This document shows positions 1 to 7,797 of a stretch of DNA of 35,550 bases, piece after piece (within the stretch, counting starts at the first letter, position 1; the number at the start of each line of letters is the position of its first letter). The notes below the pieces were generated by a model. That model did not search any database, had not been told where the DNA came from, and was given only the letters and a program-made list of their open reading frames with translations. A program made the position numbers and the translations under genes. Source of the DNA: Balneolaceae bacterium (GTDB lineage Bacteria > Bacteroidota > Rhodothermia > Balneolales > Balneolaceae); contig SKKO01000173.1 in the NCBI GenBank assembly GCA_007123715.1, positions 1-35,550 on the forward strand, read 5' to 3'.

Positions 1-1
1 T

Positions 2-88
2 TATTTTGAAGTGCCTGCTTCTGAAATCCATGAGATTACTGTTTTGGAAACCTGGCTGGCTGGTAATAAAGTTTTTTCTGCAAACTGA
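2..88 (+). CDS. C-terminal fragment of probable amidohydrolase (partial)
   Basis: An open frame enters from the left edge and ends in a TGA at 86-88. The visible 28 residues end in VLETWLAGNKVFSAN. This resembles the C-terminal strand of YtcJ-type amidohydrolases (amidohydrolase_3), which commonly end in a V-L-E-T-W-V-x-G-x-x-V-Y type sequence. No catalytic residue lies in the visible part, so the family call rests on this short tail alone. The stop codon shares one base with the nadE start (TGATG), which suggests translational coupling. Confidence 0.5.
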   Translation, partial: YFEVPASEIHEITVLETWLAGNKVFSAN

Positions 89-1776
89 TGCATATCAGAA
101 TCGAACAACTAAACCCAATCATTGGCGATCTGTCAGGCAACGCTGAATTGATCGTTCAATCACTTGAAAAAGCAGAGGCGGAAAACATCGGGTTGCTGAT
201 ATTACCGGAAATGGTCGTAACCGGATACCCGGCACAGGATCTGCTTGAGAATGATTCCTTCCGCAATTCCTGCTATGATTATAACCGGCTCATCATCAGT
301 AAGACAAAAAATACGGCACTTCTGTTTGGAACAATCATTCCAAATGAAAGCAAACCGGGGCGGAAAATGTATAATGCAGCGATACTTGCCAAAAATGGAC
401 AGCAAAAAGGAGTGGCCTGTAAATCACTGCTGCCGACATATGACGTCTTCGATGATCTTCGATATTTTGAACCAAACCTGGAGTTTGATTGTCTCGATCT
501 GGATGGTTTGCAGCTTGGCGTAACCATTTGCGAAGATATCTGGTATAATCAAAATGAGGTACAATATCACACATATTCTACCGACCCTGCACAGATATTG
601 AAAGAGAAAGGCGCACAGATTATCATCAATATTTCAGCATCGCCCTATACGAAGTCGAAACATGAAAACAGGGAAAGAATGCTTAGAAATCATGCCCGCA
701 AACTCAGGCTTCCAGTATTATACAGTAACCAGACTGGTGCCCACACAGAAATTATTTTTGACGGGGATTCCATGGCAGTATCCGGATCGGCTGAAGTAGT
801 TGCCCGGACATGTTCATTTCAACCATCTTACAATGATGTTCACTGGAATCAGACAACCGGAGATATTGAGCCAGCCAGTTCGAATCGCCGCATGCCGCCA
901 TATCCCTTGAAAGGGCCAGAACGGCAATTCGCAGCCATAAAAACCGGGCTCAGGGATTACGTTGCCAAAACCGGAATCGCAGAAAAAGTGGTTCTTGGCC
1001 TTAGCGGTGGTATAGATTCAGCATTGGTTTGCGTTATTGCCGCAGAAACTTTGGGTGCGGATCATGTAGTGGCCGTAACCATGCCGGGTGAATTTTCGAG
1101 CGCTGGCAGTGTGGAAGATTCTGAAAAACTGGCAGATAACCTTGGAGTTGAGCTGCACCATATCGGTATTCAGCCAGTATATGATGAATTGGAAAACAGT
1201 TTGGCCCCTTATTTTGAAGGCCACCCATTTGGTGTGGCTGAGGAAAACCTTCAAAGTCGTATTCGTGGCACTATTCTGATGGCCTTCGCGAATAAATTTG
1301 GATATTTCCTGCTTGCTACCGGGAATAAATCAGAATATGCCGTAGGTTATGCAACACTGTATGGTGATATGAACGGAGCACTCGCAATCATTGGCGATCT
1401 GTATAAAACCGAAGTTTATGAGATGTGCGAATGGCTGAACAAGGATTATTACCAAAAAGAGGTGATACCAACGGCCATTATAACAAAAGAGCCAAGTGCT
1501 GAATTAAGGCCGGATCAAAAAGATATTGACAGCCTTCCGGAATACAACGTGTTGGATGATATACTTTATCGTTATATTGAACTGCAGGAAAATCCGGGAC
1601 GTATTATTTCCGGTGGTTATCCATCCGAAATCGTTAATAAAGCAATCCGTCTGGTTGATATGAACGAATTCAAACGGTACCAGGCAGCGCCTATTTTAAA
1701 GCTTAGTTCCAAATCGTTTGGTATCGGCAGAAGATGGCCGATGGTGCAGCGATGGACTTCAAATAATAAAAAATGA
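88..1776 (+). CDS. nadE: Glutamine-dependent NAD+ synthetase
   Basis: Catalyses the last step of NAD biosynthesis in the cytoplasm: nicotinate adenine dinucleotide is amidated with ATP and glutamine-derived ammonia. The 562-residue protein has two domains. The N-terminal nitrilase-type glutaminase shows the Glu-Lys-Cys triad as E41 (LPEMVVTGYP), K112 (KSLLPTYDVFD) and C148 (TICEDIW). The C-terminal synthetase carries the ATP-pyrophosphatase loop SGGIDS at 306-311 and the conserved TGNKSEYAVGYATLYGD stretch. The length suits the two-domain bacterial form, which needs no separate glutaminase. The ATG overlaps the upstream TGA by one base and has no clear Shine-Dalgarno sequence, so coupled translation is likely. 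A 105-base gap follows, with no recognisable terminator. Confidence 0.96.
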   Translation: MHIRIEQLNPIIGDLSGNAELIVQSLEKAEAENIGLLILPEMVVTGYPAQDLLENDSFRNSCYDYNRLIISKTKNTALLFGTIIPNESKPGRKMYNAAILAKNGQQKGVACKSLLPTYDVFDDLRYFEPNLEFDCLDLDGLQLGVTICEDIWYNQNEVQYHTYSTDPAQILKEKGAQIIINISASPYTKSKHENRERMLRNHARKLRLPVLYSNQTGAHTEIIFDGDSMAVSGSAEVVARTCSFQPSYNDVHWNQTTGDIEPASSNRRMPPYPLKGPERQFAAIKTGLRDYVAKTGIAEKVVLGLSGGIDSALVCVIAAETLGADHVVAVTMPGEFSSAGSVEDSEKLADNLGVELHHIGIQPVYDELENSLAPYFEGHPFGVAEENLQSRIRGTILMAFANKFGYFLLATGNKSEYAVGYATLYGDMNGALAIIGDLYKTEVYEMCEWLNKDYYQKEVIPTAIITKEPSAELRPDQKDIDSLPEYNVLDDILYRYIELQENPGRIISGGYPSEIVNKAIRLVDMNEFKRYQAAPILKLSSKSFGIGRRWPMVQRWTSNNKK

Positions 1777-1881
1777 AAAACAGAGTGAAATCTCTTATGA
1801 TTTTATTCGTTTTGACTAAATTACAGACGGATTACAGTTCTTAAACTAATTTTAACCACACTCTTTTCCGGAATCATAAAA

Positions 1882-3882
1882 ATGAAACAGGTATTGCTAT
1901 TTCTCTCTTTTTGGGTGATCGGATCCGCAACATTAGCACAGCAAAATCAGCCAACAATCATGGAAGTAGAGATGCCGCCAGCATTGTTGCCATATTCCAA
2001 TCCTTTATTGGAATCCCGTGATGATTTGGGTTCTGTAACAACCCCTGTCATTAACGGGGAATTGGAAAAGGAAATTCTCAGGAGAATTTCCAATGTTTAT
2101 AAAAGGCACGTGCTTGCCATAGATGCCCAGGTGCAGGGTGATCTTGTTTCGGCTGAGAATTATATCAATGAATCATTTGCAGCTATTCAATCGCTGATGA
2201 ACGATTATCCGGAAGTACAAAGCAACCGGCGGTTTACGGAACTTTATAGGTCTGTAATGGCAGAACATAGTGAGTTTTACGGAATTACTGAAGTACGCAC
2301 AGAAACAGAGGGAGATATATTTGATATCAGGGCAGAACTTTTTGCAGAACAGGACGACTGGATTGCAGAGGGATACGCTTTGCCGGAAAATCTCACTATC
2401 AACCAGACTCAGGTTCCATTGATTCAAAACCAGCATGTGAACCGTCACCTGATGTATTATACACTCAGAAGGCCAGATGTGATGGAAAGGTGGCTTGAGA
2501 GATCAGAAAAATATTTTCCGATGATGCGTGAAATTTTTCAGGATGAAGGTGTACCCCTCGAGCTGATACATCTTTCTATGATAGAAAGCGGCCTTGTGCC
2601 AACTGCAAGAAGCTGGGCCGCCGCGGTTGGTTTATGGCAATTTATCAGGGCAACAGGGGCTTTTTATGGTCTCGAGGTAAACTGGTGGATTGACGAGCGA
2701 CGTGATCCAGTAAAATCGACCCGTGCAGCTGCACAGCATTTACGCGACCTTTATGAATTCTGGGGAGACTGGCACCTTGCATTGGCCAATTATAATTTGA
2801 GTCCGAGAGGGCTGCGCAGAGCTATTAATGCAGCCGGAGGAGTTCAGGATTATTGGGTGGCTTATCCATATCTCCCCCGCGAAACAAGAGGTTATGTTCC
2901 GGGATATATCGCTGCCACCATGATAGCCATGAACCCTGAACAGTTCGGCTTTCAACGGAATTACGGTGGCGTGTCCTACGCATTTGATGTTGTTGAAGTA
3001 GATGGACTGATGCCGCTAGAGGATCTTGCGAAAGCAGCCGGCATAACAGTGGAAGAACTTAAAGATAAAAATCCCGAATTGCTGAGGTGGGCCACCCCGC
3101 CTGTCGACAAATATCCTTTAAAACTTCCATTGGGTCTGAAGGACGATTTTCTATTGGCATATCAGGATATACCTAAAGAAAACCGGGCACAGGAAATTGC
3201 GATGCATACAGTAAGCCGCGGGGAATCACTCGGGATTATAGCTCAGCGTTACGGTACATCAGTTCGTTCACTATACGATTCTAATGAAGGCCTCACAAGC
3301 ATGATACATCCGGGGCAAAGAATAGTTGTGCCGGTTGCAGCGAGTTCTGTTTCCAGCATAGCTTCAGACAGGCCATCCAATGCAGCCGCCCGGGTAACAA
3401 CCACTCAGGCCCAGCCTCAGCAACAACAAACCCAGACGCAGGCTCCGTCCAATACAACACCGATTACCTACACCGTTAAAAGTGGCGATACTACAGGGCA
3501 TATTGCCGAATGGTATGATGTGCGTTCATGGCAGATTCGACAGTGGAATGGAATCTCGGATGTGATAAGGGTAGGCCAAAGGATAACTATTCATGTTCCA
3601 ACTTCACGGCTTGATTATTACAGACAAGTGAATGATCTCACATTTGCACAAAAACAGGAACTGAAGCGGCGTCAGCGTGCCGGCGAAGATATTTACGCTC
3701 TCCGGTTTGACGGATCATCGACCGGTTCATCCGCTACAGTAACATATACAGTTCGCCGAAATGACACGTTAACAGGTATAGCCAACAGGCACGGGGTTTC
3801 GGTGTCTGATATACAGAATGAGAACAATATTAGCGGCACCCGTATTTATGCAGGCCAGCGGCTGAGGATTACAAGAAGATAA
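1882..3882 (+). CDS. LysM-containing lytic transglycosylase, MltD-like
   Basis: Probable periplasmic or outer-membrane-associated murein lytic transglycosylase that cleaves glycan strands to 1,6-anhydro products. Residues 1-19 form a signal peptide ending near ATLAQ; there is no lipobox cysteine. The transglycosylase (SLT) domain spans about 215-320. It shows the family sequence PLELIHLSMIESG with catalytic Glu at 235, then AVGLWQFIRATG and ALANYNLSPRG. Three LysM peptidoglycan-binding repeats follow at about 441-485, 527-575 and 623-666. A Gln/Thr-rich linker of low complexity separates the first two. At 666 residues it is longer than E. coli MltD because of an N-terminal region of about 200 residues and the third LysM. 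The S41 protease starts five bases downstream, so the two are probably cotranscribed. Confidence 0.92.
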   Translation: MKQVLLFLSFWVIGSATLAQQNQPTIMEVEMPPALLPYSNPLLESRDDLGSVTTPVINGELEKEILRRISNVYKRHVLAIDAQVQGDLVSAENYINESFAAIQSLMNDYPEVQSNRRFTELYRSVMAEHSEFYGITEVRTETEGDIFDIRAELFAEQDDWIAEGYALPENLTINQTQVPLIQNQHVNRHLMYYTLRRPDVMERWLERSEKYFPMMREIFQDEGVPLELIHLSMIESGLVPTARSWAAAVGLWQFIRATGAFYGLEVNWWIDERRDPVKSTRAAAQHLRDLYEFWGDWHLALANYNLSPRGLRRAINAAGGVQDYWVAYPYLPRETRGYVPGYIAATMIAMNPEQFGFQRNYGGVSYAFDVVEVDGLMPLEDLAKAAGITVEELKDKNPELLRWATPPVDKYPLKLPLGLKDDFLLAYQDIPKENRAQEIAMHTVSRGESLGIIAQRYGTSVRSLYDSNEGLTSMIHPGQRIVVPVAASSVSSIASDRPSNAAARVTTTQAQPQQQQTQTQAPSNTTPITYTVKSGDTTGHIAEWYDVRSWQIRQWNGISDVIRVGQRITIHVPTSRLDYYRQVNDLTFAQKQELKRRQRAGEDIYALRFDGSSTGSSATVTYTVRRNDTLTGIANRHGVSVSDIQNENNISGTRIYAGQRLRITRR

Positions 3883-3887
3883 ATTAT

Positions 3888-5534
3888 ATGAAAAATACCC
3901 GTAGTCACGCGGTATTGCTTTTACTTGCCGCTTTTTTAATCATCACGGCAGCATTTGCAAGAAGCAGTGATCTGTTTTTCCAAATTAAAAAACAGCTCAC
4001 AATATTCAGTGACGTATATAAGGAAGTAGCCACTCAATATGTTGATGAAGTAGGACCCGAAGAGTTGATGAAGCGCAGCATTCTTGCCATGCTCGACGGT
4101 CTGGACCCATACACCGTATTTATCGATGAAGGAGAACAACAACAGATCGAAATTCTCTCCTCAGGCTCGTATGGGGGCATTGGGATTGAAGCCGGATACC
4201 GGGGGGATGACATAGTTATTATTGCTCCTCTTGACGGATATCCAGGTCAGCGTGCAGGTTTGCGACCCGGTGATATAATCGAACAAATCAACAATATAAA
4301 TGTTAAGGATATGTCGCCGGAAGAAGTGCAGCTGCTTACTGTCGGGGATGTTGGGAGCGGTATTTCAGTTACAATCAGAAGGCCAGGAATTGATGAAAGC
4401 ATAACATTCCATTTAATCCGTGAGCGCATTGAGGTGAGAAATGTGAATGTTGCAACAAGGCTTGGCGAAAATGACAAGTTTGGGTACATCCAGCTTTCAC
4501 GATTCGGCCAAAATGCAGCCGAAGAAGTAAGGCAGGAACTGGCAGGCATGAAACGTAACGGTGGCTTGCATGGGCTGATTCTCGATTTACGTAACAATCC
4601 GGGTGGCCTGCTTCATGAAGCCATTGAACTTGTAGATAAATTTGTGGAACCGGGCGTAACTATCGTTGAAACCCGAGGCAGGCTGCAAGCACACAATACC
4701 ACAATTGCAACCACCGAACCGGTTATGTTCGAAGATCTCCCTCTGGTAGTATTGATTAATCACGGGAGCGCGAGTGCTTCAGAAATAGTTGCCGGAGCGC
4801 TGCAGGATCTTGATCGTGCTGTTATTATTGGAGAAAACAGTTTTGGGAAAGGCTTGGTACAAACGATCCGGCCTTTAGCTTATAATACATCACTAAAAAT
4901 AACCATCTCCAAATATTATATTCCGAGCGGACGAAGTATTCAATCTATTGATTATTCGCACAGAGATGCTGACGGTAACAGCAATGCAATTCTTTCTCCT
5001 CGAAGGGCATTTGAAACGAAAAATGGCAGAGTTGTCTATGACGGCCGCGGAATAGAACCGGATATTCGTGAATCAGAAGACTTATCCTCTCTGATTGATC
5101 TTGCACTTCAAAGAAATAATATGTATTTCTTTTTTATGAATGATTTCATCAGGGATTCCGGAGAAAATCAAACTGACTTACCGCAGGATATCTTCAAAAG
5201 GTTTACAAGGTATCTGATTGAACAAAACTTTACCTTCGAAACTCCGGCTGACAGGCATCTTAATTCCCTGGAATCAAATCTGCAGAATTTTTCCAAAGAG
5301 AGTACAGCTCTCAAGAATATTGAAGAACTAAAAGCATTGCTCAGGGATTATAAGATTGCCCAGGTTTATGATAATCAGGCCATTATTCAAGAAAATCTGC
5401 ACAGGGAGTGGATTTCACAGGTACTTGCAGATAAAGAAAGGAATCGAGCGATGCTGTCAATAGATAAAAGTGTAAATCGTGCAATTGAGGTGCTGGAAGA
5501 CAGATTTCAGTACCAGGTTGTCTTAATGCCATAA
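3888..5534 (+). CDS. S41 family C-terminal processing peptidase (CtpA/Prc type) with PDZ domain
   Basis: Exported serine protease that trims or degrades periplasmic proteins from the C-terminus. An N-terminal hydrophobic segment (about residues 8-24) acts as a signal peptide or anchor. A PDZ domain lies at about 95-180 (SYGGIGIEAG, then GQRAGLRPGDIIEQIN). The S41 core shows DLRNNPGGLL at 233-242, NHGSASASEIVAG at 291-303 and GKGLVQ from 320. By the 25-residue spacing known for Prc, the catalytic dyad is S296 and K321. The C-terminal 150 residues are helical and unassigned. It starts five bases after the lytic transglycosylase and ends three bases before the PHP gene. Pairing of a murein hydrolase with a Ctp protease could mean proteolytic control of the hydrolase, as known for Prc and MepS; here that is inference. 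Confidence 0.92.
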   Translation: MKNTRSHAVLLLLAAFLIITAAFARSSDLFFQIKKQLTIFSDVYKEVATQYVDEVGPEELMKRSILAMLDGLDPYTVFIDEGEQQQIEILSSGSYGGIGIEAGYRGDDIVIIAPLDGYPGQRAGLRPGDIIEQINNINVKDMSPEEVQLLTVGDVGSGISVTIRRPGIDESITFHLIRERIEVRNVNVATRLGENDKFGYIQLSRFGQNAAEEVRQELAGMKRNGGLHGLILDLRNNPGGLLHEAIELVDKFVEPGVTIVETRGRLQAHNTTIATTEPVMFEDLPLVVLINHGSASASEIVAGALQDLDRAVIIGENSFGKGLVQTIRPLAYNTSLKITISKYYIPSGRSIQSIDYSHRDADGNSNAILSPRRAFETKNGRVVYDGRGIEPDIRESEDLSSLIDLALQRNNMYFFFMNDFIRDSGENQTDLPQDIFKRFTRYLIEQNFTFETPADRHLNSLESNLQNFSKESTALKNIEELKALLRDYKIAQVYDNQAIIQENLHREWISQVLADKERNRAMLSIDKSVNRAIEVLEDRFQYQVVLMP

Positions 5535-5537
5535 TTT

Positions 5538-6383
5538 TTGAGCCGGGCAGATTTACATACACACACAAAAGCTTCGGATGGAGAATTAACCGCAAAAGAG
5601 TTGCTGAAAAAAGCAAAATCAAAAGGCCTTACAACATTAGCCATCACAGATCATGATACTATCGATGGTTATCTTGAGGGGTTAAAGGAATCTGAAAGGG
5701 TAGGAATCGAGCTCATTCCAGGAGTGGAATTAACCACCTTGTGGAACAACAGGGAAATACATTTACTTGCATACGGATTTGACCCGGAAAATTCTGACCT
5801 GAATTATCTGCTCATCAGGCAGAAAAGAGCAAGAAAACTGAGAATGCATAAGATTGTTCAAGTTTTGAATAAACAAGGAGTGGAAGTAGATTATGATGAA
5901 ATAATGGCATATGCAAGAGGCGCTAACATTGGCAGGCCTCATGCGGCAGCGGTGCTCATAAAAAAAGGATATGCTGCCAATGTTGCTGATGCTTTTATAC
6001 GTTATCTTGCCAAAAAGGATATTATGAATATCCCTACCGAGTTTGCAGATGTTGATTCTGCAATCAGGATCATTAAAAAAGCTGGTGGCGTTGTTTCGAT
6101 TGCACATCCAGGTCCGATGTATTCAACTGATGAAATAAAGGAGCTAATCCTTTTGGGCATTGATGGTATCGAATGTATTCATCCAAGCCATAATTTTAAC
6201 GTTCAAAAGGTTTTTACGGCATTGGCTAAATCTATGAATCTGCTGATTACAGGGGGCAGTGATTATCACGGTTCACCAAAATCGGAATATGATCCTTATC
6301 TTGGAGTTGTAACTCTTGGTATACAACATGTAGAAGCACTTAAGAGAACTTGTAAAAACCGAAGGTCGCTGATAAGCAATTAA
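5538..6383 (+). CDS. PHP domain phosphoesterase (YciV/RNase AM-like)
   Basis: Metal-dependent phosphoesterase of the PHP superfamily, 281 residues. Metal-binding motifs are visible: DLHTHTKASDG (H7, H9, D14), ITDHDT (D38, H39), PGVE (E64), a later SIAHPG and a C-terminal GGSDYHG. The size and motif order fit stand-alone PHP proteins such as E. coli YciV (RNase AM), which hydrolyse 3',5'-bisphosphonucleotides or 5' ends of RNA. The exact substrate cannot be read from sequence. The start is a TTG three bases after the protease stop; no ATG lies near enough upstream of the DLHTHT motif, which must be close to the N-terminus. The ribH start follows three bases after the stop. Confidence 0.85.
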   Translation: MSRADLHTHTKASDGELTAKELLKKAKSKGLTTLAITDHDTIDGYLEGLKESERVGIELIPGVELTTLWNNREIHLLAYGFDPENSDLNYLLIRQKRARKLRMHKIVQVLNKQGVEVDYDEIMAYARGANIGRPHAAAVLIKKGYAANVADAFIRYLAKKDIMNIPTEFADVDSAIRIIKKAGGVVSIAHPGPMYSTDEIKELILLGIDGIECIHPSHNFNVQKVFTALAKSMNLLITGGSDYHGSPKSEYDPYLGVVTLGIQHVEALKRTCKNRRSLISN

Positions 6384-6386
6384 TGG

Positions 6387-6878
6387 ATGATGGTAAAAGT
6401 GAAACAGATGCAAATTGAACAGATAAATTGGTCGCAAATAAAAATTGCAGTAGTTGCAGCCAGATGGAATTCTTTTATAACAGACGAAATGATGGAGGCG
6501 GCTGTCAATGCAATCAAGAAAAAGGGTGTTCAGCACGAAAATATTTTCGTTACGAGATGCCCGGGCTCGTTTGAGTTGCCCCTTTCATGCAAATGGTGCC
6601 TGGATCACCTGGATGTTGACGGTGTTGTGGCAATAGGTGCAGTGATTCGCGGCGGTACACCTCATTTTGATTATGTGTGCGATGCGGTTACCCGTGGTAT
6701 TACAGATCTGAATTTGCAGTCGGGCAAGCCGGTTTCATTTGGTGTTTTAACTACAGACACGGTTGAACAGGCAGTAGAGCGTGCCGGCGTGGATAAAGGG
6801 AATAAAGGCGCTGAAGCCGCATTAGCTTTATTCGAAATGATTGCATTGGAAAGTTTTATAAAGAGCCAAAACAGTTAA
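6387..6878 (+). CDS. ribH: 6,7-dimethyl-8-ribityllumazine synthase
   Basis: Penultimate enzyme of riboflavin synthesis. It condenses 5-amino-6-ribitylaminouracil with 3,4-dihydroxy-2-butanone 4-phosphate and usually forms icosahedral or pentameric assemblies in the cytoplasm. Family signatures are complete: the substrate-stacking aromatic position is W27 in ARWNSFIT (often F in homologues), then PGSFELP at 59-65, GAVIRGGTPHFDYVC with catalytic H93, and FGVLTTDT near the C-terminus. The 163 residues match the usual length, apart from about ten extra N-terminal residues. Two adjacent ATGs (6387, 6390) are possible starts, with a further in-frame ATG at residue 8. No other riboflavin gene lies in the window, so the pathway is dispersed. 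Confidence 0.95.
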   Translation: MMVKVKQMQIEQINWSQIKIAVVAARWNSFITDEMMEAAVNAIKKKGVQHENIFVTRCPGSFELPLSCKWCLDHLDVDGVVAIGAVIRGGTPHFDYVCDAVTRGITDLNLQSGKPVSFGVLTTDTVEQAVERAGVDKGNKGAEAALALFEMIALESFIKSQNS

Positions 6879-6911
6879 TTTGAGCTTGAATTCCGTCAGG
6901 ATATACTCTAA

Positions 6912-6927
6912 TTTACAATGCTGTAAA
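6912..6927. promoter_or_regulatory. Short perfect palindrome upstream of uppS
   Basis: TTTACA-ATGC-TGTAAA is a perfect 6-base inverted repeat with a 4-base centre, ending 14 bases before the uppS ATG. It is followed by A/T-rich sequence and has no T-run, so it is not a terminator. It may be an operator or a small mRNA hairpin near the ribosome entry site. Function unknown. Confidence 0.25.
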
Positions 6928-6941
6928 ATAATATAAATAAA

Positions 6942-7775
6942 ATGGCAAGCGATCCCTTAATATCTGCCCGAACCACCCAGTCAAAGGATGACATAGAACT
7001 CCAGAATGAGTTGAAATCCTCTGGCAAATTACCTGCGCATATCGCCATCATTATGGATGGTAATGGGCGCTGGGCTCAAAAAAAAGGAAATATCAGATTG
7101 CACGGGCATAAGGCCGGAGTCAAATCAGTACGGGATGTTACGGAATCATGTGCACAGCTTGGGGTAAACTATCTTACTCTATACGCATTTTCTACCGAGA
7201 ATTGGAACAGGCCTGCATCTGAAATAAACGGGCTCATGAAACTGCTGGTTCAATCATTACGGGATGAGACTGAAACGCTTCAAAAAAATGATATAAAACT
7301 GATAACAATTGGCCAAACCAACCGTTTACCTGCCAAATGCCGTACCCAATTGCAGGAAGTAATGGACTTAACTAAAAATAACAAACGGATGCAGCTTTGT
7401 CTTGCACTCAGTTATTCGGGAAGATGGGATATTACAGAAGCGGTAAGAAGCATAACCCATGAAGTTCAAAAAGGAAATATTGCCCCGGAAGATGTGAACG
7501 ATGATCTTATCAGTTCGTATTTATCCACGGCTAATATTCCTGATCCTGATCTTATCATCAGAACGAGTGGTGAATACAGAATTAGTAATTTCCTATTGTG
7601 GCAACTTGCATACTCGGAATTGTACATTACACATACATATTGGCCAGATTTTAGAAGAGATGAACTATACGAAGCTATTCGTTCCTATCAGTCAAGAGAT
7701 CGCCGTTATGGAAAACTAAAAAATGGATATAACAAAAGTATCGCTTCAACAGTTATAAACCATATTATATCGTAA
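6942..7775 (+). CDS. uppS: Isoprenyl transferase (undecaprenyl diphosphate synthase)
   Basis: cis-Prenyltransferase that extends farnesyl diphosphate with isopentenyl diphosphate to the C55 carrier lipid for peptidoglycan and O-antigen assembly. It shows IAIIMDGNGRWAQKKG with catalytic D39, the HGHKAG loop, TLYAFSTENWNRP, and the C-terminal DLIIRTSGEYRISNFLLWQ plus WPDF motifs. The length is 277 residues, with an N-terminal extension of about 30 residues before the core; the ATG at 6942 is the first plausible start. It directly precedes bamA (22-base gap). This matches the uppS-bamA-ompH order common in the Bacteroidota and links carrier lipid supply with outer membrane assembly. Confidence 0.95.
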   Translation: MASDPLISARTTQSKDDIELQNELKSSGKLPAHIAIIMDGNGRWAQKKGNIRLHGHKAGVKSVRDVTESCAQLGVNYLTLYAFSTENWNRPASEINGLMKLLVQSLRDETETLQKNDIKLITIGQTNRLPAKCRTQLQEVMDLTKNNKRMQLCLALSYSGRWDITEAVRSITHEVQKGNIAPEDVNDDLISSYLSTANIPDPDLIIRTSGEYRISNFLLWQLAYSELYITHTYWPDFRRDELYEAIRSYQSRDRRYGKLKNGYNKSIASTVINHIIS

Positions 7776-7797
7776 ACGGAAGCAAAGTATTTAATGC

